A stretch of DNA of 44,347 nucleotides from Dyella sp. ASV24 (GTDB lineage Bacteria; Pseudomonadota; Gammaproteobacteria; Xanthomonadales; Rhodanobacteraceae). The stretch is taken from positions 1 to 44,347 of the forward strand of contig NZ_JAELTQ010000025.1 in the NCBI RefSeq assembly GCF_016428905.1, read 5' to 3'. Positions 1 to 7,158 of this stretch are shown here, in pieces. A program made the translations under genes and the position numbers. How positions within the stretch are numbered: position 1 is the stretch's first letter; every line of letters begins with the position of its first letter. Below the pieces are notes generated by a model. It did not search any database. It was given only the letters and a program-made list of their open reading frames with translations, and was not told the origin of the DNA.

Positions 1-1062
1 GATATGCACGAACAACCCGGAAAGCCGATGCGACAAGGTCACGTCACCGACGCCGGGCGCGTGCGTGAGCAAGGCCGCGATGCCGCCGTACAGGGGAAAC
101 TGGATCAACACACCCGCTGTGCTGGGCACCGCGCGTGCGACGGCGTTGAGAAAGCTGCGCGGACGCCAGTGCAGTAACAGCCCCGCCGTCAGGAACAGAA
201 AGTTGTAGGTGTTGAGATTGGCGATCGCGGTCACCACCGGTTTGGTGGCGAACTCATGACCCAGCCAACCCAATCCAAGCAATCCGATCAGCACCGAGAG
301 CAATGGGCTGTACTCAAGCCATTCGCCGGGGCGCTGACGCGGGGGTAGAGCAGGTGTCGCTGTCTCACTGACGCCGAAGTCGTTCGCTGTGCGCGCGTTA
401 CGATCGGATGGCGCGGTCAACCAACAGACCAGCAGCGACACGGTAATGAGCGCAGCCGTCAGCACGATGGATTGCCACAGGAAAATCGTTTCGCTGAAAG
501 GCAGCACACCGGTGATGTTGATCAGGCCCGGCGGCATGCTCTTGGGATTGGCCTGCAACTGCGCCGCAGACGACGAAAGCCCCATGGCCCATACCGCGCC
601 CAAGCCGAGGTACGCCGCCGCGCCGGCCGCACGATAATCCATGCGTAGATCCTCGCGGCGCGCCAATGCGCGTACCAGCAGCCCGCCGAACACCAGCGAG
701 AAACCCCATGACAGCAGCGATGCCAGCATGCTGACCAGACCCACATAGCAGATCGCTCCACGGCCGGTTTTCGGTGCGCGTGCCAGCCATTCGATGAAGC
801 TCGCCACCACGGGCGCCGTGGCGACCACGTAACCGCCAATGACCACGAAGGCCATCTGCATAGTGAAGGGGATCAAACTCCAGAAGCCATCACCAAAGGC
901 GTTCACCGTAACGGTCGGTGTAGCGCCGAAGGCCAGCGCGGCAATAGCGACGATGATCACGCCGAGAGCAGCGAACACCCACGCATCGGGAAACCATTTT
1001 TCCGACCAGGCTGCACTGCGCAGTGCGGCGCGGGCCATCAGACCTTCGTTCGTCGCGTTCAT
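1..1062 (-). CDS. Short-chain fatty acid transporter, AtoE family (partial, 3' end outside window)
   Basis: The minus-strand frame is open from ATG at 1062 to the window edge and gives 354 residues, about 80% of the roughly 440 of E. coli AtoE. It begins MNATNEGLMARAALRSAAW, followed by a WFPDAWVFA stretch, GDGFWSLIPFTMQMAFV, and many hydrophobic segments. The order and spacing of these blocks match AtoE as I remember it (WLPDPLIFA, GDGFWNLLAFGMQMA). It should be an inner-membrane carrier for acetoacetate, butyrate or similar short acids; the substrate is inferred from family only. It lies 77 bases downstream of the yedA-like gene on the same strand, and no ato catabolic genes are visible, though they could lie beyond the window. 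A 16-base perfect palindrome covers the probable ribosome binding site (see separate entry). Confidence 0.85.
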   Translation of the reverse strand, partial: MNATNEGLMARAALRSAAWSEKWFPDAWVFAALGVIIVAIAALAFGATPTVTVNAFGDGFWSLIPFTMQMAFVVIGGYVVATAPVVASFIEWLARAPKTGRGAICYVGLVSMLASLLSWGFSLVFGGLLVRALARREDLRMDYRAAGAAAYLGLGAVWAMGLSSSAAQLQANPKSMPPGLINITGVLPFSETIFLWQSIVLTAALITVSLLVCWLTAPSDRNARTANDFGVSETATPALPPRQRPGEWLEYSPLLSVLIGLLGLGWLGHEFATKPVVTAIANLNTYNFLFLTAGLLLHWRPRSFLNAVARAVPSTAGVLIQFPLYGGIAALLTHAPGVGDVTLSHRLSGLFVHI

Positions 1063-1070
1063 CGGTGTGT

Positions 1071-1086
1071 CCCCATCCGGATGGGG
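1071..1086 (-). promoter_or_regulatory. 16-bp perfect palindrome over the Shine-Dalgarno region of the AtoE-like gene
   Basis: CCCCATCCGGATGGGG is fully self-complementary and ends 8 bases upstream of the ATG at 1062. On the minus strand its right half provides GGGGA, the only plausible Shine-Dalgarno element. It could be a dimer-binding operator or an RNA hairpin that hides the ribosome binding site. The function is inferred; only the symmetry and position are seen. Confidence 0.45.
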
Positions 1087-1139
1087 GCATGGTGACCGCC
1101 TCGCCAAGGGCGAGGCAAGCCTACCCATGTCGAAACGCG

Positions 1140-2054
1140 TCAGCGGCGCTGGCGCGCGAGCGTGATGGCGCCCACGCCAAGCAGGATGATGGCCATGCCG
1201 ATCAGGTCATAAGGCCCCACGCTTTCGCCCGCCAGCAACACGCCGAACAACACAGCCACCGGCGGGTTCACGTAGGCGTAGCTGGTCGCGAGCGCCGGAC
1301 GCGCATGCTTGAGTACGTACAGGAAGGCGCTGAAGGCAATGATGGAACCGAACACCGCGAGGTAGACCAGCGCAGCCGTGGCGCGCGCGGTGGGATGTGC
1401 GGGCAGTCGCTCACCGCTGGCGAAGGCGACGATCAAGATGGCCACACTGGCGCACAGCATTTGCGCCGCCGTATTCATCGGGCCGGTGGGCATGTCCTGC
1501 CTCCGACTCCAGGTGGCGCCGAAGGCCCAGCTCATGGCGGCAACCAGCAGGGCGATAGCGCCGATGCGCGAGCCGGACAGGCTGCTGCCAAGGTTCAGCA
1601 CGATCACGCCGACAAAGCCGATCACCAGGCCGATGCTTTCGCGCCGTGTCGGCCATTCACCGTATAGACCGGAGAACATGGCCGCGAACAACGGCATGCT
1701 CGCCACGGCGACCGCAGCAATGCCCGAGCTCACGCGCTGTTCCGCAAAGCACACCAGTCCGTTGCCAAAGCCCAGCAGCAAGATGCCGGTCACGGCCGCG
1801 TTGCGCCATTGGCGTGGTGTGGGCATGGCAACGCCACGCAGACGAAGGAAGGCAAACAGCGCCACGCCAGCGCCAAGGAAACGGATGCCCGCCAGCAGGA
1901 ACGGCGGATAGCTTTCCAGGGCATAGCGAATACCGAGGTAGGTCGACCCCCAGATGACGTACAGCGCGAACAGACCCAGCGGTACCAGCAGGCGGGCGTC
2001 AGCAATGGGCGAGGGCGCCGTGGGGGCGGCGGTAGTGGTCGTCGTGTCGGTCAT
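1140..2054 (-). CDS. yedA: EamA/DMT-superfamily exporter, YedA-like
   Basis: This 304-residue protein has about ten hydrophobic segments, consistent with two five-helix EamA repeats. Characteristic stretches are FALYVIWGSTYLGIRYALES near the N-terminus, the SGIAAVAVASMPLF segment, SWAFGATWSRR in the middle, and PALATSYAYVNPPVAVLFG in the second repeat. All have close counterparts in E. coli YedA as I remember it. It probably exports small metabolites or drugs across the inner membrane; the substrate is unknown. The upstream Ada-like gene is on the same strand 127 bases away, and the AtoE-like gene follows after 77 bases, so partial co-transcription is possible. A TAAACT sequence about 40 bases upstream of the start could be its own -10 box. 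Confidence 0.85.
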   Translation of the reverse strand: MTDTTTTTAAPTAPSPIADARLLVPLGLFALYVIWGSTYLGIRYALESYPPFLLAGIRFLGAGVALFAFLRLRGVAMPTPRQWRNAAVTGILLLGFGNGLVCFAEQRVSSGIAAVAVASMPLFAAMFSGLYGEWPTRRESIGLVIGFVGVIVLNLGSSLSGSRIGAIALLVAAMSWAFGATWSRRQDMPTGPMNTAAQMLCASVAILIVAFASGERLPAHPTARATAALVYLAVFGSIIAFSAFLYVLKHARPALATSYAYVNPPVAVLFGVLLAGESVGPYDLIGMAIILLGVGAITLARQRR

Positions 2055-2164
2055 GGCCAGGGTGCGCGGGGAGCATCGCGGGGCGGATGCCGCCTAGAGT
2101 TTACAGGCAGGACCACATTAATCCGGGCGAGGCGATGGCAGAAGCGAGGCTTCCGCAAGGTAGT

Positions 2165-2181
2165 CTTGAGCGGCGCTCAAG
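2165..2181. other. Hairpin directly after the Ada-like stop codon
   Basis: CTTGAGC and GCTCAAG form a perfect 7-bp stem with a 3-base loop. It abuts the stop codon of the Ada-like gene (2182-2184). There is no T-run on the minus strand, so this is at best a weak terminator or mRNA 3' stabiliser. Confidence 0.35.
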
Positions 2182-3066
2182 TCAGGCGGCCGAGCGCTTC
2201 CTTTGAGACTCGTCGCAATGCTGCTCGTTGGCGAGCAATTCGCGCTTGCGCTCCACACCCCATCGCCATCCGCCCAGCGAACCGTCCTCGCGGACAATGC
2301 GATGGCACGGCACGATCAACGCCAGTCGATTGTTGCCGCAGGCGTTGCCGATGGCGCGGGCAGCCTTGGGCATGCCCAGTTCGGCGGCCAGTTCGCCGTA
2401 GCTCTTGGTGGTGCCGGAAGGAATGCGCGTCAACGCATTCCATACCCGCCACTGGAAGGCGGTGGCGGCCACATCGAGCGGTGGCAGTTCCGGTGCTTTG
2501 GCATGGCTCCAGCCCAGCTCGCTGGCGATGCGCGCAATCACCGCATCGAGCCACTCTTCGCGACCGGCGTCCACACGCTCACGCGTGGCCTTGGGAAATT
2601 CATTGGCCAGCCGTTGCTCGAGTTCCGCATCGGTGTCGCCCAGCGTGACCGAGCAAATGCCGCGCGTTGTCGTGGCGACCAGCAGCCGCCCCAGTGGGGT
2701 GCCGGTGGTGGTGTAGCGGATATCTGCGCCAGCGCCGCCCGAGCGATAGCTGGCCGGCGTCATGCCGAGCAGACGGTCGCTGTGTTCATAGACGCGGCTG
2801 CCCGAACCGAAGCCGGCGTCGTAGACCGCATCGGATACGGCAGCGCCGCTGCGCAACGCATTTTTGAGCTGGCCAAAACGGCGCGCGCGGTGATACTCCG
2901 CCGGGCTCATGCCGTAGCGGCGACGAAAGGCGCGTTGCAGATGGCTGGGGCTGAGGCTGGCGGCCTCGGCCAGGGCCTGCAGAGTGGGGGCTTCGTCCGC
3001 GTGTTCCAGGAGCTGGCGGACTCGTTCTAGCGTGGCTTCGTTGGCACGAGCATTCATGATCGACAT
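2182..3066 (-). CDS. AraC-type regulator fused to O6-alkylguanine-DNA alkyltransferase (Ada-like, no N-terminal AdaA zinc domain)
   Basis: The protein is 294 residues from the chosen start (MSIMNARANE). An open frame extends upstream, but that part has no family resemblance; ATG at 3057 is also possible. Residues 10-105 are an AraC-type double helix-turn-helix (LQALAEAASLSPSHLQRAFR and the GMSPAEYHRARR core). Residues 120-290 are a methylguanine methyltransferase with the active-site motif PCHR, acceptor Cys254. It should remove alkyl groups from O6-guanine irreversibly and may regulate repair genes. The N-terminal zinc-cysteine domain that in E. coli Ada repairs phosphotriesters and switches on DNA binding is absent, so any activation signal would have to differ. 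It lies upstream of the yedA-like gene on the same strand. Confidence 0.9.
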   Translation of the reverse strand: MSIMNARANEATLERVRQLLEHADEAPTLQALAEAASLSPSHLQRAFRRRYGMSPAEYHRARRFGQLKNALRSGAAVSDAVYDAGFGSGSRVYEHSDRLLGMTPASYRSGGAGADIRYTTTGTPLGRLLVATTTRGICSVTLGDTDAELEQRLANEFPKATRERVDAGREEWLDAVIARIASELGWSHAKAPELPPLDVAATAFQWRVWNALTRIPSGTTKSYGELAAELGMPKAARAIGNACGNNRLALIVPCHRIVREDGSLGGWRWGVERKRELLANEQHCDESQRKRSAA

Positions 3067-3232
3067 CCGGTGAACCGATGGATCCAGCCTAGTGCCGCAG
3101 CGCGGAGCCAGCCATCCGGATCTTGTGCAGACCCGCTCCGGAATCCCCACCTGAGTTGAGCCGCATCCTATGCACAGGCGTAACGCTGCGGCCAGCCGCT
3201 ACCGCCGGCATCGGTCAGGAGGGGCGAAACTT

Positions 3233-3508
3233 TCAGTGCGTTGCGTGCCGACTCTGATGCAGCACGACAAACTCGCCCTCGATCACCTCGGGCTGGTGCG
3301 TACGGTGGCCACCCACAGGCGACACGGCGCCGCGCTTGCGCGACCATTGGCGCAGGGCGAACACCACGGCGCCTCCCACCAGCAGCACGCCAGCCACCAC
3401 GAGACCGAACACCATCAGTACACCGACCACGGCCAGCCCCACGAGAAGGGACAGGGCGCGGACCAGCGGGTGGCGGGAGCGACGCGGCATGGGCAATGAA
3501 AAGCGCAT
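3233..3508 (-). CDS. Small membrane protein of unknown function
   Basis: This 91-residue protein has a basic N-terminus (MRFSLPMPRRSRHPL), then one long or two short hydrophobic segments at about residues 16-50 rich in Val, Gly and Leu, and then a polar tail with RKRGAVSPVGGHR. The second Met (3490) is an alternative start; neither has a convincing Shine-Dalgarno sequence. It is divergent from the Rieske gene at 3587 and lies 166 bases upstream of the Ada-like gene on the same strand. I do not recognise a family. It is kept as real because the hydrophobic pattern is coherent and it fills a gene-sized gap. Confidence 0.6.
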   Translation of the reverse strand: MRFSLPMPRRSRHPLVRALSLLVGLAVVGVLMVFGLVVAGVLLVGGAVVFALRQWSRKRGAVSPVGGHRTHQPEVIEGEFVVLHQSRHATH

Positions 3509-3586
3509 GTGTTAAAAATCCGTGTGGTAAAATCAACGACTTACGTGCGTAACGATGGGGCCTTACGGCCAAAGAGGCAAGTGCCG

Positions 3587-3931
3587 ATGGATACAGCAAC
3601 ACCCGACCAGGCGCTTTGCCGACTGGACGATATCCCCGAAAACGGCGCGATTGCCGTCGATGCCGTGCTGCGCGACGGCGAGGAAAGCGTGATCGTGCTG
3701 CGTCGCGATGACGCGGTGCACGCCTATCTCAACATCTGCCCTCATGCGGGTCGGCGGCTGGATTGGGCCCCCGGCAAATTCCTGGTGAAAGATAACCTGC
3801 TGATCTGTGCCGCCCACGGTGCATCCTTCCAGGATGTCGATGGCCTGTGCATTGGCGGCCCGTGCCGTGGTGAGCATTTGCGCCGAGTGGGCGTGCGCGT
3901 GACGGACGGAGAAGTCTGGCTCGACGATTGA
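3587..3931 (+). CDS. Rieske [2Fe-2S] domain protein
   Basis: This 114-residue soluble protein consists of little more than a Rieske fold. The cluster ligands are C51-P-H53 and C74-x2-H77, the classical CxH...CxxH pattern. The frame is open 26 codons further upstream, but ATG at 3587 is chosen because AGAGG sits 8 to 12 bases before it and the upstream residues do not resemble the family. Stand-alone proteins of this kind act as electron carriers or ferredoxin-like components of oxygenases, or as assembly factors; no partner oxygenase is nearby. The stop codon is only 2 bases from the stop of the convergent SLC13 gene, leaving no room for a separate terminator. Confidence 0.88.
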   Translation: MDTATPDQALCRLDDIPENGAIAVDAVLRDGEESVIVLRRDDAVHAYLNICPHAGRRLDWAPGKFLVKDNLLICAAHGASFQDVDGLCIGGPCRGEHLRRVGVRVTDGEVWLDD

Positions 3932-3933
3932 GG

Positions 3934-5775
3934 TCAGTGATACATCAGGTTGATGGTCACCAACGTCAGCACCAGGACCAGCGCCGTGAGTGGTAAGCCC
4001 ACGCGCAGGAAATCCTTGCCGCGATAACCGCCCGGGCCGGCCACCATCATGAGTGCCGGATGGCCGGAGCTCAGCAGGAAGGTATTGGACGAGGAGACGG
4101 CCACGATCAACGCGTAGGCCGATGGGTTATTGCCGGTGGCGATCGCGACACTGATCGCTATGGGCACCATCATCACGGTGGCGCCCACGTTCGACATGAC
4201 CTGCGAGAACAGCAGGGTCAGGATAGCCAGCGACAGCTGCAGCACCCAATGGTTGGTATGACCCAAGTGCTGTAGCACGACCTGCGCGAGCCACGCAGCG
4301 GCGCCGGTAGCGTCCATCGACCAGCCCAGTGGAATCAGGCAGGCAGTGACGAAGATGGTCTTCCAGTTGATCGCCTTGTACGCCTCGTCCATGTTCAGCA
4401 CGCCGGTCAGCAGCATGCCGATGGCGCCGGTCATCATGGCCACGGACAGGTCGAGATGCGTGAACAGGGCCAGGCACTTGGCAAGCAGAAAGAAGCCCAC
4501 GGCCTGCCAGATTTTGCCGGGGCGCTGCTCTTCCTTCGGAATATCAGTGACCACGACAAGGTCGCGGTCTTCCGTGGCCAGCACCAGGTCGCGCCAACTG
4601 GAATGCAGCACCAGCGTGTCGCCCGCGCGCAGGCTCACCGAGCGCACGTCGTCGCGATACACCTGATCGCCACGGTTCACTGCCAGCACCGAAATGCCGT
4701 AGCGCTTGCGCAGCCGCAGCTCGCCCACGGTCTGCTTGAGGAAGCGCGAGCTCGGCGGGATCACGGCTTCGGAAATACCGGCGCGTGAGGGATTGAACAG
4801 CTCGCCCAACTGGCGCATGCGTGGCGAGAGCTTGCACAGCTGATTGTTGGCGAACTGGTTCAGCTGATCGCGCGGCCCGAGCACACCGAGTACCGAGCCC
4901 ACCCAGATCACGTGGTCCGCTGGCGGCGCCATGCGCGCGTCGTTGCCGCTCTTGATGGCGAGGATCAGCGGTGCGCCGTACAACTGCTCCACCTCACCAA
5001 TGCTCATCCCGACCAGTGGGCTTTCCGCCGTCACCGTGAGCTCGGCGGTCTCACCGACGATGCCATAGGTGTCCGCGAAGTAGCTCTCCGTACGACCGGG
5101 CGTCACCTTGAGGCGTTCGTCCTCACGCTCGGGCAGGAGCTTCTTGCCGAAGAAATAGAAAAAGCCGACGCCCGCGAGAGCGAGCACCAGGCCGACCGGC
5201 GTGACGCTGAACAGGCCGAACTTCGGAATCGTGTGCGCACCCGCCGGCAAGTTGGCGTTCGAACTGGCCACCAGATCGTTCAGCACGATCAGGGGCGAGT
5301 TGGCGATCAGCGTGGTGTTGGTGGCGGTGAGGATGCAGAACGCCATCGGCAGCAGCAGCCGCGAGATCGGCACACCGGTACGGGCGGCAAGGCGACTGGT
5401 GACCGGAATCATCAGCGCCGCCAGCGCCTGACTGGGAATCACCGCACTGAACAGGCTGGTGACCAGGTTGATCACCACGCCGAGGCGCGACTCCACGCCG
5501 CGCGCCATCCGCATCACGAAGCTGGCGGTGAGCGTGAGCACGCCAGCGCGGTCCAGTCCCGCGCCCATGATCATGATCGCAATGATGGCGATGACCGCGT
5601 TACCGGCAAAGCCATTGAACACGCGGTCGGAAGGAATGAGCCCGGTGAGGCCGATCACGACCACTACCAGCAGGGCCACCATGTCGGCGCGGATCCACTC
5701 CAGCACCAGCATCAGCATGGTGAAGCCGACGAGCCCCAGCACCAGGATCATTTCAGGGGTGAGGGTGAGTCCCAC
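3934..5775 (-). CDS. SLC13/DASS-family anion permease with regulatory TrkA-C (RCK_C) domains
   Basis: The 613-residue protein has a first hydrophobic half (residues 1-205, including GFAGNAVIAIIAIMIMGAGL and ILTATNTTLIANSPLIVLND). A soluble insert at about 215-395 contains two TrkA-C-like lobes (GMSIGEVEQLYGAPLILAIK and LRLRKRYGISVLAVNRGDQ). A second hydrophobic half includes FSQVMSNVGATVMMVPIAIS. This split layout is typical of bacterial permeases annotated as SLC13 or Na+/sulfate symporters. It should import an inorganic or dicarboxylate anion with Na+ or H+; the exact substrate cannot be read from the sequence. The first residues are MGLTLTPEMILVLG and the start is clear. Downstream it converges on the Rieske gene with almost no gap. 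Confidence 0.87.
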   Translation of the reverse strand: MGLTLTPEMILVLGLVGFTMLMLVLEWIRADMVALLVVVVIGLTGLIPSDRVFNGFAGNAVIAIIAIMIMGAGLDRAGVLTLTASFVMRMARGVESRLGVVINLVTSLFSAVIPSQALAALMIPVTSRLAARTGVPISRLLLPMAFCILTATNTTLIANSPLIVLNDLVASSNANLPAGAHTIPKFGLFSVTPVGLVLALAGVGFFYFFGKKLLPEREDERLKVTPGRTESYFADTYGIVGETAELTVTAESPLVGMSIGEVEQLYGAPLILAIKSGNDARMAPPADHVIWVGSVLGVLGPRDQLNQFANNQLCKLSPRMRQLGELFNPSRAGISEAVIPPSSRFLKQTVGELRLRKRYGISVLAVNRGDQVYRDDVRSVSLRAGDTLVLHSSWRDLVLATEDRDLVVVTDIPKEEQRPGKIWQAVGFFLLAKCLALFTHLDLSVAMMTGAIGMLLTGVLNMDEAYKAINWKTIFVTACLIPLGWSMDATGAAAWLAQVVLQHLGHTNHWVLQLSLAILTLLFSQVMSNVGATVMMVPIAISVAIATGNNPSAYALIVAVSSSNTFLLSSGHPALMMVAGPGGYRGKDFLRVGLPLTALVLVLTLVTINLMYH

Positions 5776-5982
5776 TAGTGAGCGCCCCTTGGCTGGGCGT
5801 CTCGGCGACGACTGGTTGTGGGCAGTGGGAACTTCACGCTGCGACGACTCGTCCCTGTTTGAGACGTGAGTATAAGCGTGTGGTGCGGCGGTCTGGTGAA
5901 CCTAGGCTGCAATGTGGAACGTGGTGGTGTTTTTGTTTGTTGGGTTGTGAGGTGAGTGGTTGCGTGGCGCTGTATGTTTTCT

Positions 5983-6005
5983 CCCTCTCCCCTTTGGGGA
6001 GAGGG
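5983..6005. repeat. REP-like hairpin repeat, copy 1
   Basis: CCCTCTCCCC and GGGGAGAGGG form a perfect 10-bp stem with a TTT loop, followed by TTGGGGTGAGGGG. This is a widely dispersed proteobacterial intergenic repeat as I remember it. A related copy lies at 42890-42916 between the D,D-carboxypeptidase gene and metK. Confidence 0.75.
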
Positions 6006-6152
6006 TTGGGGTGAGGGGTCAATCTAGCCTCACCGCTTGTGTCGTCATCCCGGCGAACCCCACAAAAGGGGGCAAGGGCCGGAGGCGCTTCTTAACAGCC
6101 GAATGGCTGGTCATCCAGTAGCGGTATCGCTTGGTTGTCGCGTGGTCGAGAT

Positions 6153-6241
6153 CTGGCCGCCTACGCGGCGGGCGTTTCGCCCTTCTGCCGAAGGCCGAGT
6201 CACTTTTCTTTGCTTGCCCAAAGAAAAGTAACCCAAAGAAA
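6153..6241 (-). repeat. Left arm of the long inverted repeat
   Basis: The reverse complement of this arm matches 6839-6929 with roughly 85-90% identity by eye. It contains an internal hairpin: ACTTTTCTTTG (6202-6212), a 6-base loop, and CAAAGAAAAGT (6219-6229). Confidence 0.8.
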
Positions 6242-6260
6242 GGGCACCCCGGATGAGGCG

Positions 6261-6451
6261 CCTATCGGGCCGAAGCCCGATAGGTACGCGTGCGGGTTCC
6301 GGGCTTTTCGACGGGGCTCCTGCCCCGACGAAAAGGAATCGGCATCCCTGCCGATTCCCCTGCGGGCCTTCTCTCCACCCGCCCGCCGCCTCATACGGGG
6401 CCCGGGAGATCAAAAGCGCCAAGCGGACGGCTCGTGCAGCTTTGCTGCACA
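6261..6451. repeat. Series of four hairpins
   Basis: Four stem-loops occur in a row. CCTATCGGGC/GCCCGATAGG at 6261-6284 is a perfect 10-bp stem with loop CGAA. A 14-bp stem with one mismatch flanks TCCT at about 6303-6334. GGAATCGGCA/TGCCGATTCC at 6336-6359 is a perfect 10-bp stem. GTGCAGC/GCTGCAC at about 6435-6451 has a TTT loop. Together they suggest a structured RNA or a mosaic of palindromic repeats. Confidence 0.6.
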
Positions 6452-6547
6452 TCGCATCGCGGCGGGTCGCGTTGCTCCTGCCCTAGAGCAGAGAGCAGGG
6501 TCACAAAGCCAATGCAGAAGACAAAGACGATGCTGTTAGGTGTCGAG

Positions 6548-6699
6548 CTCTCCCCAGCGGTCGGGAAGCGTAGCGTCTGCTTTACCTAGCCCCCGTGGTG
6601 GGAAAGCGTAGCGTTCCCTTTCCCTCGCCTCGGCGGTAGGAAAGCGTAGCGTCTTCTCTCCCTAGCCTCAGCGATCGGGAAGCGTAGCGCGGACTGCTT
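6548..6699. repeat. 38-bp tandem repeat, about 3.5 copies
   Basis: The core AAGCGTAGCG recurs at 6566, 6604, 6642 and 6680, exactly 38 bases apart. The rest of each unit has a degenerate consensus of the form TCTnCTTTCCCTAGCCTC followed by a GCGGTnGGG-like end. The unit after 6690 has diverged. 38 is not a multiple of 3 and no reading frame is conserved. Confidence 0.8.
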
Positions 6700-6838
6700 T
6701 AAGTCCTCTGCGCGACGGCGCGTTGCGAAGCGCTCCGGTGTACCCGCGGTGTAGAGATGACGGTGGCCAAGCCACACGATTCCTCAGCCGATCGGGCTTA
6801 TCCCATCGTGATGCTGCGGGCGTTGGCCTTGCGGCCAT

Positions 6839-6929
6839 TTTCTTTGGGTTACTTTTCTTTTGGGCCAGCAAAAGAAAAGTGACTCGGCCTCCGGCAGGAG
6901 GTCGAAACGCCCGCTGCGTAAGCGGCCAG
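6839..6929 (+). repeat. Right arm of the long inverted repeat
   Basis: This is the partner of 6153-6241. Its internal hairpin is ACTTTTCTTTTG (6851-6862), a 6-base loop, and CAAAAGAAAAGT (6869-6880). It is one base pair longer than the hairpin of the left arm because both stem strands gained a matching base. Confidence 0.8.
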
Positions 6930-7158
6930 GTCGCGGTAACGCATGAGGCGATAGCCAGTCATGGGCGAAACGGAGTTCAGCTCTCCACCCATGTGGCGAC
7001 GACTCAGATGAAACCGTGGGGCGAGCACCTACCCCTCACCCCAGCTCGGTTCTTTCAGTCGAAGAATGAGCAGAAATGACAGCTCGAATGAAGCGATCAG
7101 CCCGCGCCAGAGATCGCCCAAGCCAGCCCATCAGCTCAGACCCAACAAAACCGCAACC

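Larger units (their letters stand above)
5776..7158. other. Gene-free, repeat-rich island of about 1.4 kb
   Basis: No convincing gene is present: all open frames here translate repeats, are low in coding character and have no ribosome binding sites. The stretch contains a REP-like hairpin (5983-6005), a 12-bp outer inverted repeat (6008-6019 and 7031-7042), an approximately 90-bp inner inverted repeat (6153-6241 and 6839-6929), serial hairpins (6261-6451) and a 38-bp tandem array (about 6548-6699). No transposase remnant is recognised. It separates the 5' end of the SLC13 gene from the 3' end of trmB. Confidence 0.8.

Noticed and set aside
1378-1911. Plus-strand frame of 177 codons opposite the yedA-like gene
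   Set aside because: It is antisense to a clear membrane transporter and has no family resemblance.
5834-6022. A small minus-strand frame containing PHPNPLPKGE
   Set aside because: This peptide is the translation of the CCCTCTCCCC-type intergenic repeat and appears wherever that repeat lies; no start signal.
6135-6589. Overlapping short frames across the repeat island on both strands
   Set aside because: They cover inverted repeats and hairpins, have no ribosome binding sites, and each is interrupted in the mirrored arm.
6566-6690. Possible CRISPR array because of regularly spaced AAGCGTAGCG
   Set aside because: The conserved part is only about 10 bases, the units are contiguous degenerate repeats rather than repeat plus unique spacer, and no cas genes are present.
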